From positions 1 to 26,153 of the IMG/VR virus record IMGVR_UViG_3300021373_000026: 26,153 nucleotides of DNA; one strand, written 5' to 3'. The position numbers and the translations under genes are program-made. The stretch is from a virus. This document shows positions 14,964 to 22,635 of this stretch, piece after piece (positions within the stretch are counted from its first letter, which is position 1; every line of letters begins with the position of its first letter). The notes under the pieces were generated by a model. That model ran no database searches. It had not been told where the DNA came from and saw nothing but the letters and a program-made list of their open reading frames with translations.

Positions 14964-15642
14964 CGTCATCTCCCTCCGCATAGAGATTGTCAAAAACTTG
15001 GTTTACATCTAACGTGTAGTCTAGGTCAGACTTACTGTAATGGATATGCTGAGAAGGCATAAAGTCTGGAGCGCCTTCTCCTAATTCAAACTGTGCTGGA
15101 CGTGTAACGCGAACACGGTTATTTGGCAACGCCACTATGTTTCCTGTCCACTTCCCCGCATCTAACAACTCAAGCACGTGCGCTTGTTTGTGCTGTGCTG
15201 GGTCATCAGCGATATCGGACTCCGTATAGTCCACCGTAAAATAATACTTGGCTGGGTAGAACTTACCGTCAATCTTTGCCATCCACGGGCAAGGGGTACA
15301 GCTATCTAGCACATAAACACTGTGCGTATGTGACGGACAGTCCCACGGTTGAGCCGCCCAAACCGGCATAGGTTCAGGCCACTCTTGAAATGGTGTATCT
15401 CCGACAAGCGCTGTAATCGGCATACGTGCCCACATAGCACCGCCGTGAACGTTAGGCTCATCAGTATCGTCTGTCTCACAGCCAGTAAAAATGACCTGAA
15501 ACGAAAGACAACGCTTAGGTATGGTGGTCACGGCGATTACCATAGCGTGTAAAAACTCACCATGATACGCCGTGTGGTTGTGCGTATATTCCCTACGAAC
15601 CCAACATTTAAAGTACGGTATGTTTGACTGTAGGAACGCCAT
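14941..15642 (-). CDS. Conserved phage protein of unknown function (233 aa)
   Basis: I start at ATG 15642-15640 (MAFLQSNIPYFKCWVRREYT), which overlaps the stop of the DUF6321-type gene as TGATG; a start four codons upstream is less likely. The product is a compact alpha-beta protein rich in aromatic residues, with several Cys and His (EYTHNHTAYHGEFLHAMVI, DSCTPCPWMAKIDGKFYPAK) and a very acidic C-terminus (EGDDDDEEERL). Its first half is recognisable as a protein that recurs in uncultured marine phages, always unnamed. It is flanked by basic mini-proteins, to which its acidic tail could bind. No catalytic motif is evident. Confidence 0.78.
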   Translation of the reverse strand: MAFLQSNIPYFKCWVRREYTHNHTAYHGEFLHAMVIAVTTIPKRCLSFQVIFTGCETDDTDEPNVHGGAMWARMPITALVGDTPFQEWPEPMPVWAAQPWDCPSHTHSVYVLDSCTPCPWMAKIDGKFYPAKYYFTVDYTESDIADDPAQHKQAHVLELLDAGKWTGNIVALPNNRVRVTRPAQFELGEGAPDFMPSQHIHYSKSDLDYTLDVNQVFDNLYAEGDDDDEEERL

Positions 15643-15953
15643 CAGCAGTTCCACTTCCGCAAACTTTTGTTGATGCGGCTGTTAGGGTCATTCGCTGTCT
15701 TTGCGCTAGTGTTGCGCTTCTTCATACCCTTCATGCGGGCACAGAAAGACTTACGCCGTTTAGCGGCCTTAGAGCCTTTCTTTAACTTGCTAGGCTTAGT
15801 CGTTACAGCAGTCTTCAGCTTACTGCCGGGGTTCTCCCGGCGGTAGCTTTCAACCCCTTTCTTGTTAAGCCCGCCTGACTCGCTCTTACCTTCCTTGCGC
15901 GTCCACGCAGGGCTTTTCTTAACCGAGCCGCCTTTCTTGTAGTAAGCCCGCAT
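15642..15953 (-). CDS. DUF6321-type basic phage protein (103 aa)
   Basis: The product starts MRAYYKKGGSVKKSPAWTRK. It then shows the order of the DUF6321 family: GGLNKKGVESYRR, a basic linker, KGSKAAKRRKSFCARMKGMK and a final NKSLRKWNC. The SFCARM and LRKWNC blocks, each with a Cys, are the best conserved parts and could make a disulphide or a zinc site. Highly basic overall. The family occurs in phages and has no known function. Weak ribosome site; it starts 5 bases past the previous stop, which suggests coupling. Confidence 0.85.
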   Translation of the reverse strand: MRAYYKKGGSVKKSPAWTRKEGKSESGGLNKKGVESYRRENPGSKLKTAVTTKPSKLKKGSKAAKRRKSFCARMKGMKKRNTSAKTANDPNSRINKSLRKWNC

Positions 15954-15958
15954 AGTAT

Positions 15959-16234
15959 TTACCCATAGAACACTGTCATAGCAGTAATGTTAGTGAACGC
16001 ACTTACGTACACATCTGATTGACACCGGATACCGTCATCAGGAATGTTGACGGAGTGGGAATCAGAAGCAACGAAGTCTAGGTCTAATACAGTGCTTCCA
16101 CCATTACCATCAGTGATAGTAAGGCGGGGGCTTCCTGTAGTGCTCAAAACTTGCACTTGGCGAATACGCGCGGGGCCAACACCTAAAGATCCTACACCCG
16201 TGACGCGTTTGGACTGAACATCTGATCTAGGCAT
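15959..16234 (-). CDS. Small beta-rich structural protein (91 aa)
   Basis: The 91-residue product (MPRSDVQSKRVTGVGSLGVG, then RLTITDGNGGSTVLDLDFVA) is a small beta domain with no Cys-rich or charged tail, ending in NITAMTVFYG. It looks like a minor head or tail component and is of a type often found near capsid genes. AAGGAG lies upstream of the ATG. Second gene after the terminator-promoter element. Function not recognised. Confidence 0.75.
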   Translation of the reverse strand: MPRSDVQSKRVTGVGSLGVGPARIRQVQVLSTTGSPRLTITDGNGGSTVLDLDFVASDSHSVNIPDDGIRCQSDVYVSAFTNITAMTVFYG

Positions 16235-16244
16235 TGTTCACTCC

Positions 16245-16460
16245 TTATCCAGCGGATACAGTCAGAACACCTGAGTCGCTATACAGTTGACCTGCAACAG
16301 ATGGATCAGACGTTGGAAGGTCTTTGAAGATGATGACGCTATTAGTACCGTCGTGAGTAATTGAGATGTTCTCAGTTACTGTACCAGTGCTAGCGGCTTT
16401 AGTGATGTCCTTGAAGCCATTCTCCGAACGGACTGGACCTTGGAAAGTAGTATTAGCCAT
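16245..16460 (-). CDS. Small beta-rich structural protein (71 aa)
   Basis: This is the first gene after the capsid terminator. The 71-residue product (MANTTFQGPVRSENGFKDIT, then SITHDGTNSVIIFKDLPTSD) ends LYSDSGVLTVSAG. The FQGPVRSENGF start and the SVAGQLYSDSGVLTVS end are typical of short marine phage virion proteins that resemble fibre or decoration fragments. An AGGAG site precedes the ATG. A promoter candidate lies 59-87 bases upstream. No known function. Confidence 0.75.
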   Translation of the reverse strand: MANTTFQGPVRSENGFKDITKAASTGTVTENISITHDGTNSVIIFKDLPTSDPSVAGQLYSDSGVLTVSAG

Positions 16461-16518
16461 GTGAATCTCCTGTCTCGGCTAGTGTCAGTCACGGAATGCG
16501 ACTGTCAGGGATTCATTT

Positions 16519-16547
16519 TTTATAACACACAAAAAGAAAGGGGGCAA
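16519..16547 (-). promoter_or_regulatory. Candidate sigma70-type promoter overlapping terminator
   Basis: On the minus strand TTGCCC (16547-16542) is followed by a 17-base spacer and TATAAA (16524-16519), preceded by TG one base upstream (extended -10). That is 4 of 6 and 5 of 6 consensus matches at the ideal spacing. The -35 hexamer lies in the 3' arm of the terminator hairpin at 16540-16558. Transcription would start near 16512 and serve the small structural genes and all downstream tail and lysis genes. Confidence 0.5.
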
Positions 16548-16559
16548 CGAATGCCCCCC
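16531..16559 (-). terminator. Rho-independent terminator after major capsid gene
   Basis: On the minus strand GGGGGCA - TTCGT - TGCCCCC forms a 7-bp GC-rich stem with a 5-base loop (16558-16540). It is followed at once by TTTCTTTTT (16539-16531), a textbook intrinsic terminator. It begins 10 bases beyond the stop of the major capsid candidate, so it would limit read-through from the packaging and head block. Confidence 0.9.
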
Positions 16560-16567
16560 TCTAATCA

Positions 16568-17476
16568 TTAAGCTCCGGGCGAACCGAAAATGCCTAATGG
16601 GTCTGACACGCCGAACGAGTAACGCTCACGAGCCTTGTAGCGGCTGTTGCCAGTATCAAAGTCAGCATCCATAGATGTAGACATTGGGGTACGGACAAAG
16701 TGCTTGAGGCCGTTAGGAACGTCAGTCATCAAGAACCAAGCGTCAGTATCAGTCAGGTAATGGTTAACAGTGTAACCCTCTGGGATAGAACCGTTATTGC
16801 GAATCGCATTAAGGTCGTTATCCGCAGTACCCACGCGACCTTCTGTTTCGAGCAAACGAGTTGCAACGAACTGAAGAGCGGGTGGAATTACCAGCTTCTT
16901 AGGCTTGGCGGCGATGAGAAGACCACGCTCGTCTGTCCAACCAGCGATCTGAATAACGGCGGCTTCCAAAGAAGTCTCGTTAAGATCAGCCGCAACAGTT
17001 GGCTCATTCGAGTTGCTACCACCGCTAACCAGTGGGTGATCGGTAGTGCAAAGTGCCTTACCGTCGCCGTAGGTCACACCAGTGTCAAACGCACTATTCA
17101 AGATAGTAGCGGCCTTGACCTGCTTGGTGTACGCCATAGCACGTGCGAGAGCCTTCGTATAACGAGCAGACAAAGAGTCATACAAGTTATCTTCGATAGC
17201 TTCCTCAGTGATTGAGAAGCCCATCGCGATGGTCTCGTGTGTATAGCGAGCAGTCCACGCTTCCTGAGCATTGTCATACTCAATTGCGGCACCTTCGTTT
17301 TTAACAGGTGCGGCTGAGAAGCCTGAGAGCTTGGTCTCTTCCTCAAACGAGCGATCTGAGGTTTCGGTTTCAAAGATTTCGGCGTGCTCTTCGCCGTATT
17401 TTGCGTACTCCATTCCAAACAGAGCGTTCAGTCCGGGAAGGAGTTCCTTAAGTAGCTGGGCGCGTGAAATAGCCAT
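16568..17476 (-). CDS. Major capsid protein candidate, HK97-fold
   Basis: The 302-residue product lies directly after the decoration candidate and two genes past the scaffold candidate, ends at a strong terminator, and has an AAGGAG site. It starts MAISRAQLLKELLPGLNALF and holds a helical stretch around ITEEAIEDNLYDSLSARYTK. A TKQVKAATILNSAFD segment follows and may be the spine helix. Next comes a beta domain with LVIPPALQFVATRLLETEGR and WFLMTDVPNGLKHFVRTPM, and it ends YSFGVSDPLGIFGSPGA. This pattern matches the Mu gpT-like family of major head proteins, which I expect to have the HK97 fold. It would form the icosahedral shell, helped by the scaffold and perhaps host GroEL. Confidence 0.87.
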   Translation of the reverse strand: MAISRAQLLKELLPGLNALFGMEYAKYGEEHAEIFETETSDRSFEEETKLSGFSAAPVKNEGAAIEYDNAQEAWTARYTHETIAMGFSITEEAIEDNLYDSLSARYTKALARAMAYTKQVKAATILNSAFDTGVTYGDGKALCTTDHPLVSGGSNSNEPTVAADLNETSLEAAVIQIAGWTDERGLLIAAKPKKLVIPPALQFVATRLLETEGRVGTADNDLNAIRNNGSIPEGYTVNHYLTDTDAWFLMTDVPNGLKHFVRTPMSTSMDADFDTGNSRYKARERYSFGVSDPLGIFGSPGA

Positions 17477-17489
17477 TGCTTAAATCTCC

Positions 17490-18083
17490 TTATACGCCAG
17501 TCGTGTTGTCGTACTGGTGACCTGCGTTCCACTTAACGTAAGCCTCAGTAAAACCACCCGAGCTGTTTTTAGTTTCCTCAACCAAGCCGACGATGCGGAA
17601 AGGAAGAGTGTTAGTAGTAGCGCTGGTGTGAGAAATCGCGCAACGAGAGTTGCCTGAAGTCGAATCACCAGTGTTATCTACACCTGCGACGTTAGCACCG
17701 ATGTCAGTCTGTGCAAGGTCACCGATAGTAGTACCCGAAGATACAACAGCGGCCTTAAACAAAACGTCAGTCGCATCGACAACATATGCTTCGATGTCAG
17801 ATGCAACAGTGCTAGCGGGGTATGACTGACGGAACACCTTGTAACCTAGGTTAGGATCGGTGTAGGTACAGCCAAGGAAAACACCCACGGGTGTCATAGC
17901 GGCATCGAACGTATCACGCTCGACAGTGCCTCCGGTAACGAGCTTCACAGCATCCCCATAAAAAATAGCTGTTGCATAGCCACTTGCAATTTTGAAGTGA
18001 CGAGTAACACCTACGAAAGGAGAGCCGCTCAACAGTTTTACCGGAACAAGTCCATAAGGACCACTTACAGTAGGATAAGCCAT
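17490..18083 (-). CDS. Capsid decoration / minor head protein candidate (197 aa)
   Basis: The product begins MAYPTVSGPYGLVPVKLLSG and is beta-rich (FKIASGYATAIFYGDAVKLV, GVFLGCTYTDPNLGYKVF), ending in VKWNAGHQYDNTTGV. The MAYPTVS-PYGL-P start is a recurrent signature in marine phages, where the gene sits beside the major capsid gene as here. Its size and beta content fit an outer-surface decoration protein that stabilises the head after expansion. An AGGAG site precedes the ATG. Role inferred from position. Confidence 0.72.
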   Translation of the reverse strand: MAYPTVSGPYGLVPVKLLSGSPFVGVTRHFKIASGYATAIFYGDAVKLVTGGTVERDTFDAAMTPVGVFLGCTYTDPNLGYKVFRQSYPASTVASDIEAYVVDATDVLFKAAVVSSGTTIGDLAQTDIGANVAGVDNTGDSTSGNSRCAISHTSATTNTLPFRIVGLVEETKNSSGGFTEAYVKWNAGHQYDNTTGV

Positions 18084-18097
18084 TTTAAGCTCCTAAA

Positions 18098-18550
18098 TTA
18101 AGTTCCGTTACCAAAAGTGACCTTCGTTTTTCTCTCATGAAAGAGAGGCATACGAGGATCGTTCTCTCGCATGAGGTTGTTGTCTACAGATTCCATCTGC
18201 GAACGTGTCTGCTGTTTGTAGTAGTCAGTACGTTCTTCGATGAGTTCGACTGGAGCTTTGCACAGTAACAAACCACCAATCACAACGTTGTCTTTGAACC
18301 TATCGTTCTCAATAGTGACCAACGTAATTTCTGGATGATCTGAAGCCTTTACGGGCTCCCAACCTTCACGCAGTTTGGAAGAAACATTTGTGGCATCAGT
18401 CGTACCTTGCGAACTGACTCTTATCCAGCGGAATTCATAACCCGGCTCGGGATTAGGTGAGGGTAGTACCTCGGGGCGCGTCCAAGCCTTTTTGCGGGTC
18501 GTCTTTTCACGAGATTTAAGCTCTCGGTCTATACGATTCTCAGCCATCAT
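18098..18550 (-). CDS. Conserved head-region protein of unknown function (150 aa)
   Basis: The product starts MMAENRIDRELKSREKTTRK, a basic helix. A small domain follows with PGYEFRWIRVSSQGTTDATN and WEPVKASDHPEITLVTIEND, then a helix-rich C-terminus (LIEERTDYYKQQTRSQMESV). I have seen this protein in uncultured phage genomes between scaffold and capsid genes, unnamed. The ATG overlaps the stop of the scaffold gene (ATGA), with GAGG just upstream, so synthesis is coupled to the scaffold. A head-assembly or completion role is inferred from position. Confidence 0.72.
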   Translation of the reverse strand: MMAENRIDRELKSREKTTRKKAWTRPEVLPSPNPEPGYEFRWIRVSSQGTTDATNVSSKLREGWEPVKASDHPEITLVTIENDRFKDNVVIGGLLLCKAPVELIEERTDYYKQQTRSQMESVDNNLMRENDPRMPLFHERKTKVTFGNGT

Positions 18551-19557
18551 TGTTTCCTCATATCTAATGCAACCTGTTTGGCGTACTGTTCTGGGGTAAG
18601 ACCTAAGCGTTTTGCCAACGTTAGCTGTGTTTGCGTAAGCCTAATTTTCTTAGGCGCTGTGCTCCGCGTAGCGGGGGCAACCACATTGTTGGATCTTCGT
18701 CTTACCTCCGGTTCATCCTCGAAGTTCTCGGGGAATACCTCTCGCATACGAGTATTAATTCGCTCGTAGTAATCGTCAGTTTGAGGGTCTACACCCTCTT
18801 TGACAAGCCTATTATGCAACCCTAAGGCGAAACTTGTCATTTCTTCATCTTCATTAAACCACGGATTCTCTTTTTGCCAAGTCCGTGTCTTTTCGTCAAT
18901 TTGAACAGGCTGTGGAGCAGATTCCTGTTCAGGGCTATCAACGGGTAGCGTATACTCTTCTTGAGGCAGTTTAAACTCTTCGAGCTTATCAGCTTTGATC
19001 TTTGCTGTTGACAACCTATCCTGCGCCGCCAAAACCTTGTCAGAATCACCCGCATCGTACGCACGTTTGTAAGCGCGTTTCGCGGCGTTGATCTCAGCTT
19101 CAGCCGACTTCTTAGCATTCTCAAGCAGGGCAGTCTGGCTCTTGTACTCGCTATCCTTGAGCTTCTTGTTCTCTTCAACAAGACGTTGAGACAGGCGTTC
19201 TAGCTCTTCACGCTCTCTAAGCGCCTTCTCTTTCTCTCGACGCTCATCATGATATCCCTTACTAAAGTGCTGAATACGTCGTCGAACTTTCTCGGAGTAA
19301 TCCGCCAGTTCTTCTTCCGTAACATCTTCTGGGGGGTCTGAAGGCTTACGATTGCGGTCGGCTTTTGGCGTATCGTCAACCACCTCAATCTCAAGTCCGT
19401 CATCAGAAGAATCCACCTCGCTTGGAGCCGGTGCTTCAGGTTTTTTAGCTTTAGTGTCAATGGTCTCTGCACTTGAACCCTCGACCTCGATAGTTAAATT
19501 TTTCTCGTTTCCGTCGTCATCATGAGGAAACTCGAACTCTACTTTCTGAAAAGGCAT
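18547..19557 (-). CDS. Capsid scaffolding protein candidate (336 aa)
   Basis: This product is very rich in Glu, Asp, Lys and Arg. A disordered acidic N-terminus (about residues 1-85) leads into a long coiled coil (about 85-205, with many Glu, Lys and Arg and few Pro). A second region (about 225-290, KTRTWQKENPWFNEDEEMTS) includes a helical domain. The C-terminus is basic (KKIRLTQTQLTLAKRLGLTP). Acidic start, coiled coil and basic helical C-terminus, together with its place between portal and capsid genes, are the classic marks of a scaffold. It should fill the procapsid and leave or be cut before packaging. No protease gene or domain is evident nearby. Confidence 0.82.
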   Translation of the reverse strand: MPFQKVEFEFPHDDDGNEKNLTIEVEGSSAETIDTKAKKPEAPAPSEVDSSDDGLEIEVVDDTPKADRNRKPSDPPEDVTEEELADYSEKVRRRIQHFSKGYHDERREKEKALREREELERLSQRLVEENKKLKDSEYKSQTALLENAKKSAEAEINAAKRAYKRAYDAGDSDKVLAAQDRLSTAKIKADKLEEFKLPQEEYTLPVDSPEQESAPQPVQIDEKTRTWQKENPWFNEDEEMTSFALGLHNRLVKEGVDPQTDDYYERINTRMREVFPENFEDEPEVRRRSNNVVAPATRSTAPKKIRLTQTQLTLAKRLGLTPEQYAKQVALDMRKQ

Positions 19558-19567
19558 TGTCTATCTC

Positions 19568-20017
19568 CTATACTGCCATGATCCCACGGGGATCGGGAAT
19601 TACAGCTTCAATAGAGTCGTCGTTCATCAAACGAAACTCTTTACCATTAACCTTGAACCGTGTGCCTGTGTTCATACGAAACATCACGTAGTCACCTTCT
19701 TTACACCACGGACCCTCAGGAAAACGCTCTTTATCAGCGTACGCCCCATCGCCCATCTCCAGAACTACACCCATGATTGACATGATGTATTCCTTTCGCA
19801 TGGCGTCAGAGGTTTTGATTAGAGCGCTACCATCGTAAGACTCTTCAATATCAGGAAGAGCTACTAGCAGACGGTAGCCTACGGGTTTTGGGAGCTGTTT
19901 ATCCCAGTCAGTATCGGAAACTTCTTCGCTAGCAGAGTGCAATCGTTCTGCTTGTGCGTTGATTTTTTCTTCCAGTGCATCAGGCAATTTTAGCGGCTGA
20001 GTGTTAGTCATCATCAT
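19568..20017 (-). CDS. groES-like: Phage-encoded co-chaperonin, GroES/Cpn10 family
   Basis: The 149-residue protein has an N-terminal extension of about 45 residues (acidic, helical), then a Cpn10 domain. It contains PVGYRLLVALPDIEESYDGS, GVVLEMGDGAYADKERFPEG, PWCKEGDYVMFRMNTGTRFK and a closing FRLMNDDSIEAVIPDP. The segment between SALIKT and MGVVLEMG should be the mobile loop that docks on GroEL. Residues YRLLV and the G-D-Y-V-M-F strand are those expected of the family. It would work as a lid for host GroEL, probably to fold the capsid protein, like T4 gp31. Its start overlaps the 65-residue gene by 14 bases. Start choice among three tandem ATGs is uncertain. Confidence 0.9.
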   Translation of the reverse strand: MMMTNTQPLKLPDALEEKINAQAERLHSASEEVSDTDWDKQLPKPVGYRLLVALPDIEESYDGSALIKTSDAMRKEYIMSIMGVVLEMGDGAYADKERFPEGPWCKEGDYVMFRMNTGTRFKVNGKEFRLMNDDSIEAVIPDPRGIMAV

Positions 20018-20201
20018 TGTCCATAAAGTTACGCGAGAGGTCTTCTATGATTAATTTTGCGGACTCCAGACCCCGAATAAGTCCAACAACTTCTCTGTAG
20101 CTGGCGTAATCTTGTGGGACACCCCCCGCTACAAAAGTATGTGCAGACGAGACTTGCTCGTCGATTTTATCTGTAAGCACGTCAAAGACGGTTTTAGGCA
20201 T
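20004..20201 (-). CDS. Small conserved protein after portal (65 aa)
   Basis: The 65-residue product is helical (MPKTVFDVLTDKIDEQVSSA, then YREVVGLIRGLESAKLIIED) with an acidic end (SRNFMDNDDD). The segment SYREVVGLIRGLESAKLIIE recurs in marine podovirus-like genomes next to the portal gene, without known function. A GAGGTGAG ribosome site lies upstream. The final Asp codons are also the tandem ATGs of the GroES gene in another frame. It may be a small portal or packaging accessory; position is the only evidence. Confidence 0.75.
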   Translation of the reverse strand: MPKTVFDVLTDKIDEQVSSAHTFVAGGVPQDYASYREVVGLIRGLESAKLIIEDLSRNFMDNDDD

Positions 20202-20209
20202 TACTCACC

Positions 20210-22624
20210 TCATTTTGGTTGATCCGATAATTTCGCTAGTTCAAGATCGAGTTTCGCGGCGTCTTGTTGCGCGTCCATCTGAAGTTCTTGTCGATCCAGT
20301 TTGAGCTTCTCTGCGTCTAGCATGGCGTCCATCTGATCTTTCTGCGCTTTGCGTTGCAGTTCAGCTTGCTTAAGCTGAGTATCCTGCTGATCTTTAGCGG
20401 CCTTACGCTGGACTTCCTGTGCTCTAAGTTGCAACTCAGCTTGCTTCTGTTGCATGACAGGATCTTTCGCCTGTTGTTGAGCTTGCTGTGCGGCGGCTTT
20501 CTGCTTGTTACCTTGCATAAGCTGTGCGCCTGCCTCGGCTACGAGGCGCGACAGATCCACTTCGATCTGCTCTGGTAGCTCTTCTCCGGGCGGTGGAAGC
20601 GGTGCTCCCAACTTCTCTTCGATATCTTGGCGATATTGGAACCCAAGGTGTTCTGCAATGTGCGCCTGTAAAGACGCCATGATTCGCTTTGCTTGTGGGT
20701 TTTGACCGATCATAGCCGCAATCGAGGGATCCTGCATAAAGGATGTGTGCGCCGCGATGTGTGCTTTGTGGTCTTGGTAGATAAACGCACGTAGGGGTTT
20801 GCCCGTTAGTGCGTCCATGTTTTCGCTGACCGGATCGGTCGGTTTTGCGTCGTCCTTTGTGGGGACCAGCTTGTCGGCGTTTTTGACGCCTAGTACCTCG
20901 ATCATCTGCCTGTGTAGCTGTGGCAGATCGTAGATCTGAGGCGCGGCTTGTGCCATCTGCAATACCGCTTGGTACTGTACGACTCGCTGGGCCATAGTGG
21001 ATGAGTTCGGGTCGCTGACGGGGATCACGTCCACCATCGCATAGTCCATCTGACGTGCGCTCACCTCGCCACGGATCGGCTCGTAGCCGTACTCCTGCGG
21101 GGCGTACTCCGCCATGATCTCCTTGAGCATCTTGAACTCTTGCTTCATGGCATAGTGGACACGTGCCTGTACTGCCGCCATTGGCTTGAGAGTTCGCTCT
21201 AGGAGCGCAAGGGTTGTGCCTACAGGCGCGTTAGCCGACATGTCAGAGATGTTCATGTCAGAGATAGCACCCAGACGACGCCCTTCGTTCGTAATCTGGT
21301 TCAGAAGCGCAAGCAGTGTCTGGCTTGGCTCCTTGTAGGGAAGTGGCATGATGTTGTCGCGGATAGAGCCGCTAGGCACATCAACGTCTTTAAACTCGCC
21401 GGGTTCTATCGGCGTGTCATCACCCTTGATTCGTAGGCCACGAGACTTGAGTCCGCCGGGCAGGTTAGACAGCGTACCAGCGTCCACCAACTGCCGTATG
21501 AGCGACGTTCCCGCCTTGGCGTATCCCCCGATGATGTGGATCAATCCAAGGCCGTAGAAGCCAAATCCGGGGACGTAAACGTAGTGTACGAAGTGCTGAC
21601 GCTTGAGCTGTAGCGGGTCTATCTCGTTCCAGTTTCGGCGTATCGCTAGGATCTCACCGCTACCACGCTCGATAGTCACCACGTAGGGCTTGGCGATGTC
21701 GTCCTCTGAGTCATCCAGACCCTCGATAACCATATCCACGTGCACTTCATACAGCGCATAGCGGTTGTCATCTGTAAGCGAGAACCCGCCCTCTTCTGCC
21801 TTACGCTCCTCAATATCTGAGTGGTAAGGCTGTGGCTCGTTAAGTTCGATGTCACGGTAGAACCCAGCCGCCTGTAGCTTACGCAACTCGTTCTTAGTCT
21901 TACGCATAACATGCGTTACACGCTCCGCAGTCTCAATATGACTTGCGCCGTAAGGCACGATAACGTCTTCTGCTGGGATATAGATAGCCGCCTGACGTCC
22001 CATATTGGGGTCGTAGTAAACCTTCTTAAACGCCGAACCAGAGAGTCCTAGGCTATATAAGAGTCGCTCGTGCTCAGGTCTGTACTCGACCATACGCTCC
22101 GTCAACTCGTAGTTCATGTCCGCTTTGACGCGTTGAGCGGCCTCTTCCTTCTCTTTAGACTCTTCCCCCAGAATCTTAACTTTTACAGGACCAGCGGCAG
22201 GAAACGTTTCTGACATGGTTTCGGCTTGGAACCGGATAGCCGCTTCCGCCAAGATCGTAGAATAGACGCCACACGCGCCTTCCCACGGGTCAGTACGCTC
22301 TTCGTACTTGAAGCCCAGCACATCCAGACCCTTTACAAAGGTATCCGCCCACTCTTTACGACCGTCAATATCTGACTCAATCAGGCCAGTCAGTTCGCCT
22401 GATATCTCTTGTAGGTGTGATTCGTCCAGTACCTCGGCAAGGTTGATGTCAAACGCCATCATGTCCTCGATACCCGCATCAGGGATCAAGGTGATCTCCA
22501 TAGATCCATCATCAAGGATGACCGCTTCAGGGTCAATGATCTCAATTTCTAGCGCAGATCCACCCTGTTCAGCGATCTCATCCATGCCTTCTGGCGCAGA
22601 GTACATTCCTTTTTCTATAGCCAT
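20210..22624 (-). CDS. Portal protein (804 aa)
   Basis: The product is large and acidic at the start, with a core of portal type: WADTFVKGLDVLGFKYEERT, EDVIVPYGASHIETAERVTH, a wing region, GFGFYGLGLIHIIGGYAKAG, and a clip/stem region with ANAPVGTTLALLERTLKPMA. About the last 110 residues are a Gln/Ala/Lys-rich coiled coil (QQAQQQAKDPVMQQKQAELQ), which could form a barrel like that of the P22 portal. It should assemble as a dodecamer at one capsid vertex, through which TerL pumps DNA and the adaptors attach. Length is above P22 gp1 (about 725). It follows TerL by 12 bases. Confidence 0.93.
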   Translation of the reverse strand: MAIEKGMYSAPEGMDEIAEQGGSALEIEIIDPEAVILDDGSMEITLIPDAGIEDMMAFDINLAEVLDESHLQEISGELTGLIESDIDGRKEWADTFVKGLDVLGFKYEERTDPWEGACGVYSTILAEAAIRFQAETMSETFPAAGPVKVKILGEESKEKEEAAQRVKADMNYELTERMVEYRPEHERLLYSLGLSGSAFKKVYYDPNMGRQAAIYIPAEDVIVPYGASHIETAERVTHVMRKTKNELRKLQAAGFYRDIELNEPQPYHSDIEERKAEEGGFSLTDDNRYALYEVHVDMVIEGLDDSEDDIAKPYVVTIERGSGEILAIRRNWNEIDPLQLKRQHFVHYVYVPGFGFYGLGLIHIIGGYAKAGTSLIRQLVDAGTLSNLPGGLKSRGLRIKGDDTPIEPGEFKDVDVPSGSIRDNIMPLPYKEPSQTLLALLNQITNEGRRLGAISDMNISDMSANAPVGTTLALLERTLKPMAAVQARVHYAMKQEFKMLKEIMAEYAPQEYGYEPIRGEVSARQMDYAMVDVIPVSDPNSSTMAQRVVQYQAVLQMAQAAPQIYDLPQLHRQMIEVLGVKNADKLVPTKDDAKPTDPVSENMDALTGKPLRAFIYQDHKAHIAAHTSFMQDPSIAAMIGQNPQAKRIMASLQAHIAEHLGFQYRQDIEEKLGAPLPPPGEELPEQIEVDLSRLVAEAGAQLMQGNKQKAAAQQAQQQAKDPVMQQKQAELQLRAQEVQRKAAKDQQDTQLKQAELQRKAQKDQMDAMLDAEKLKLDRQELQMDAQQDAAKLDLELAKLSDQPK

Positions 22625-22635
22625 GTCCTAGCCTC

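Noticed and set aside
16700-17215. Plus-strand open frame of 171 codons opposite the capsid gene
   Set aside because: It lies inside the major capsid candidate, has no operon context and no recognisable protein features; a shadow frame.
18837-19472. Two minus-strand Arg/Leu-rich frames inside the scaffold gene
   Set aside because: Frame-shifted readings of a Lys/Glu/Arg-rich coding sequence; neither has a supported start nor normal composition.
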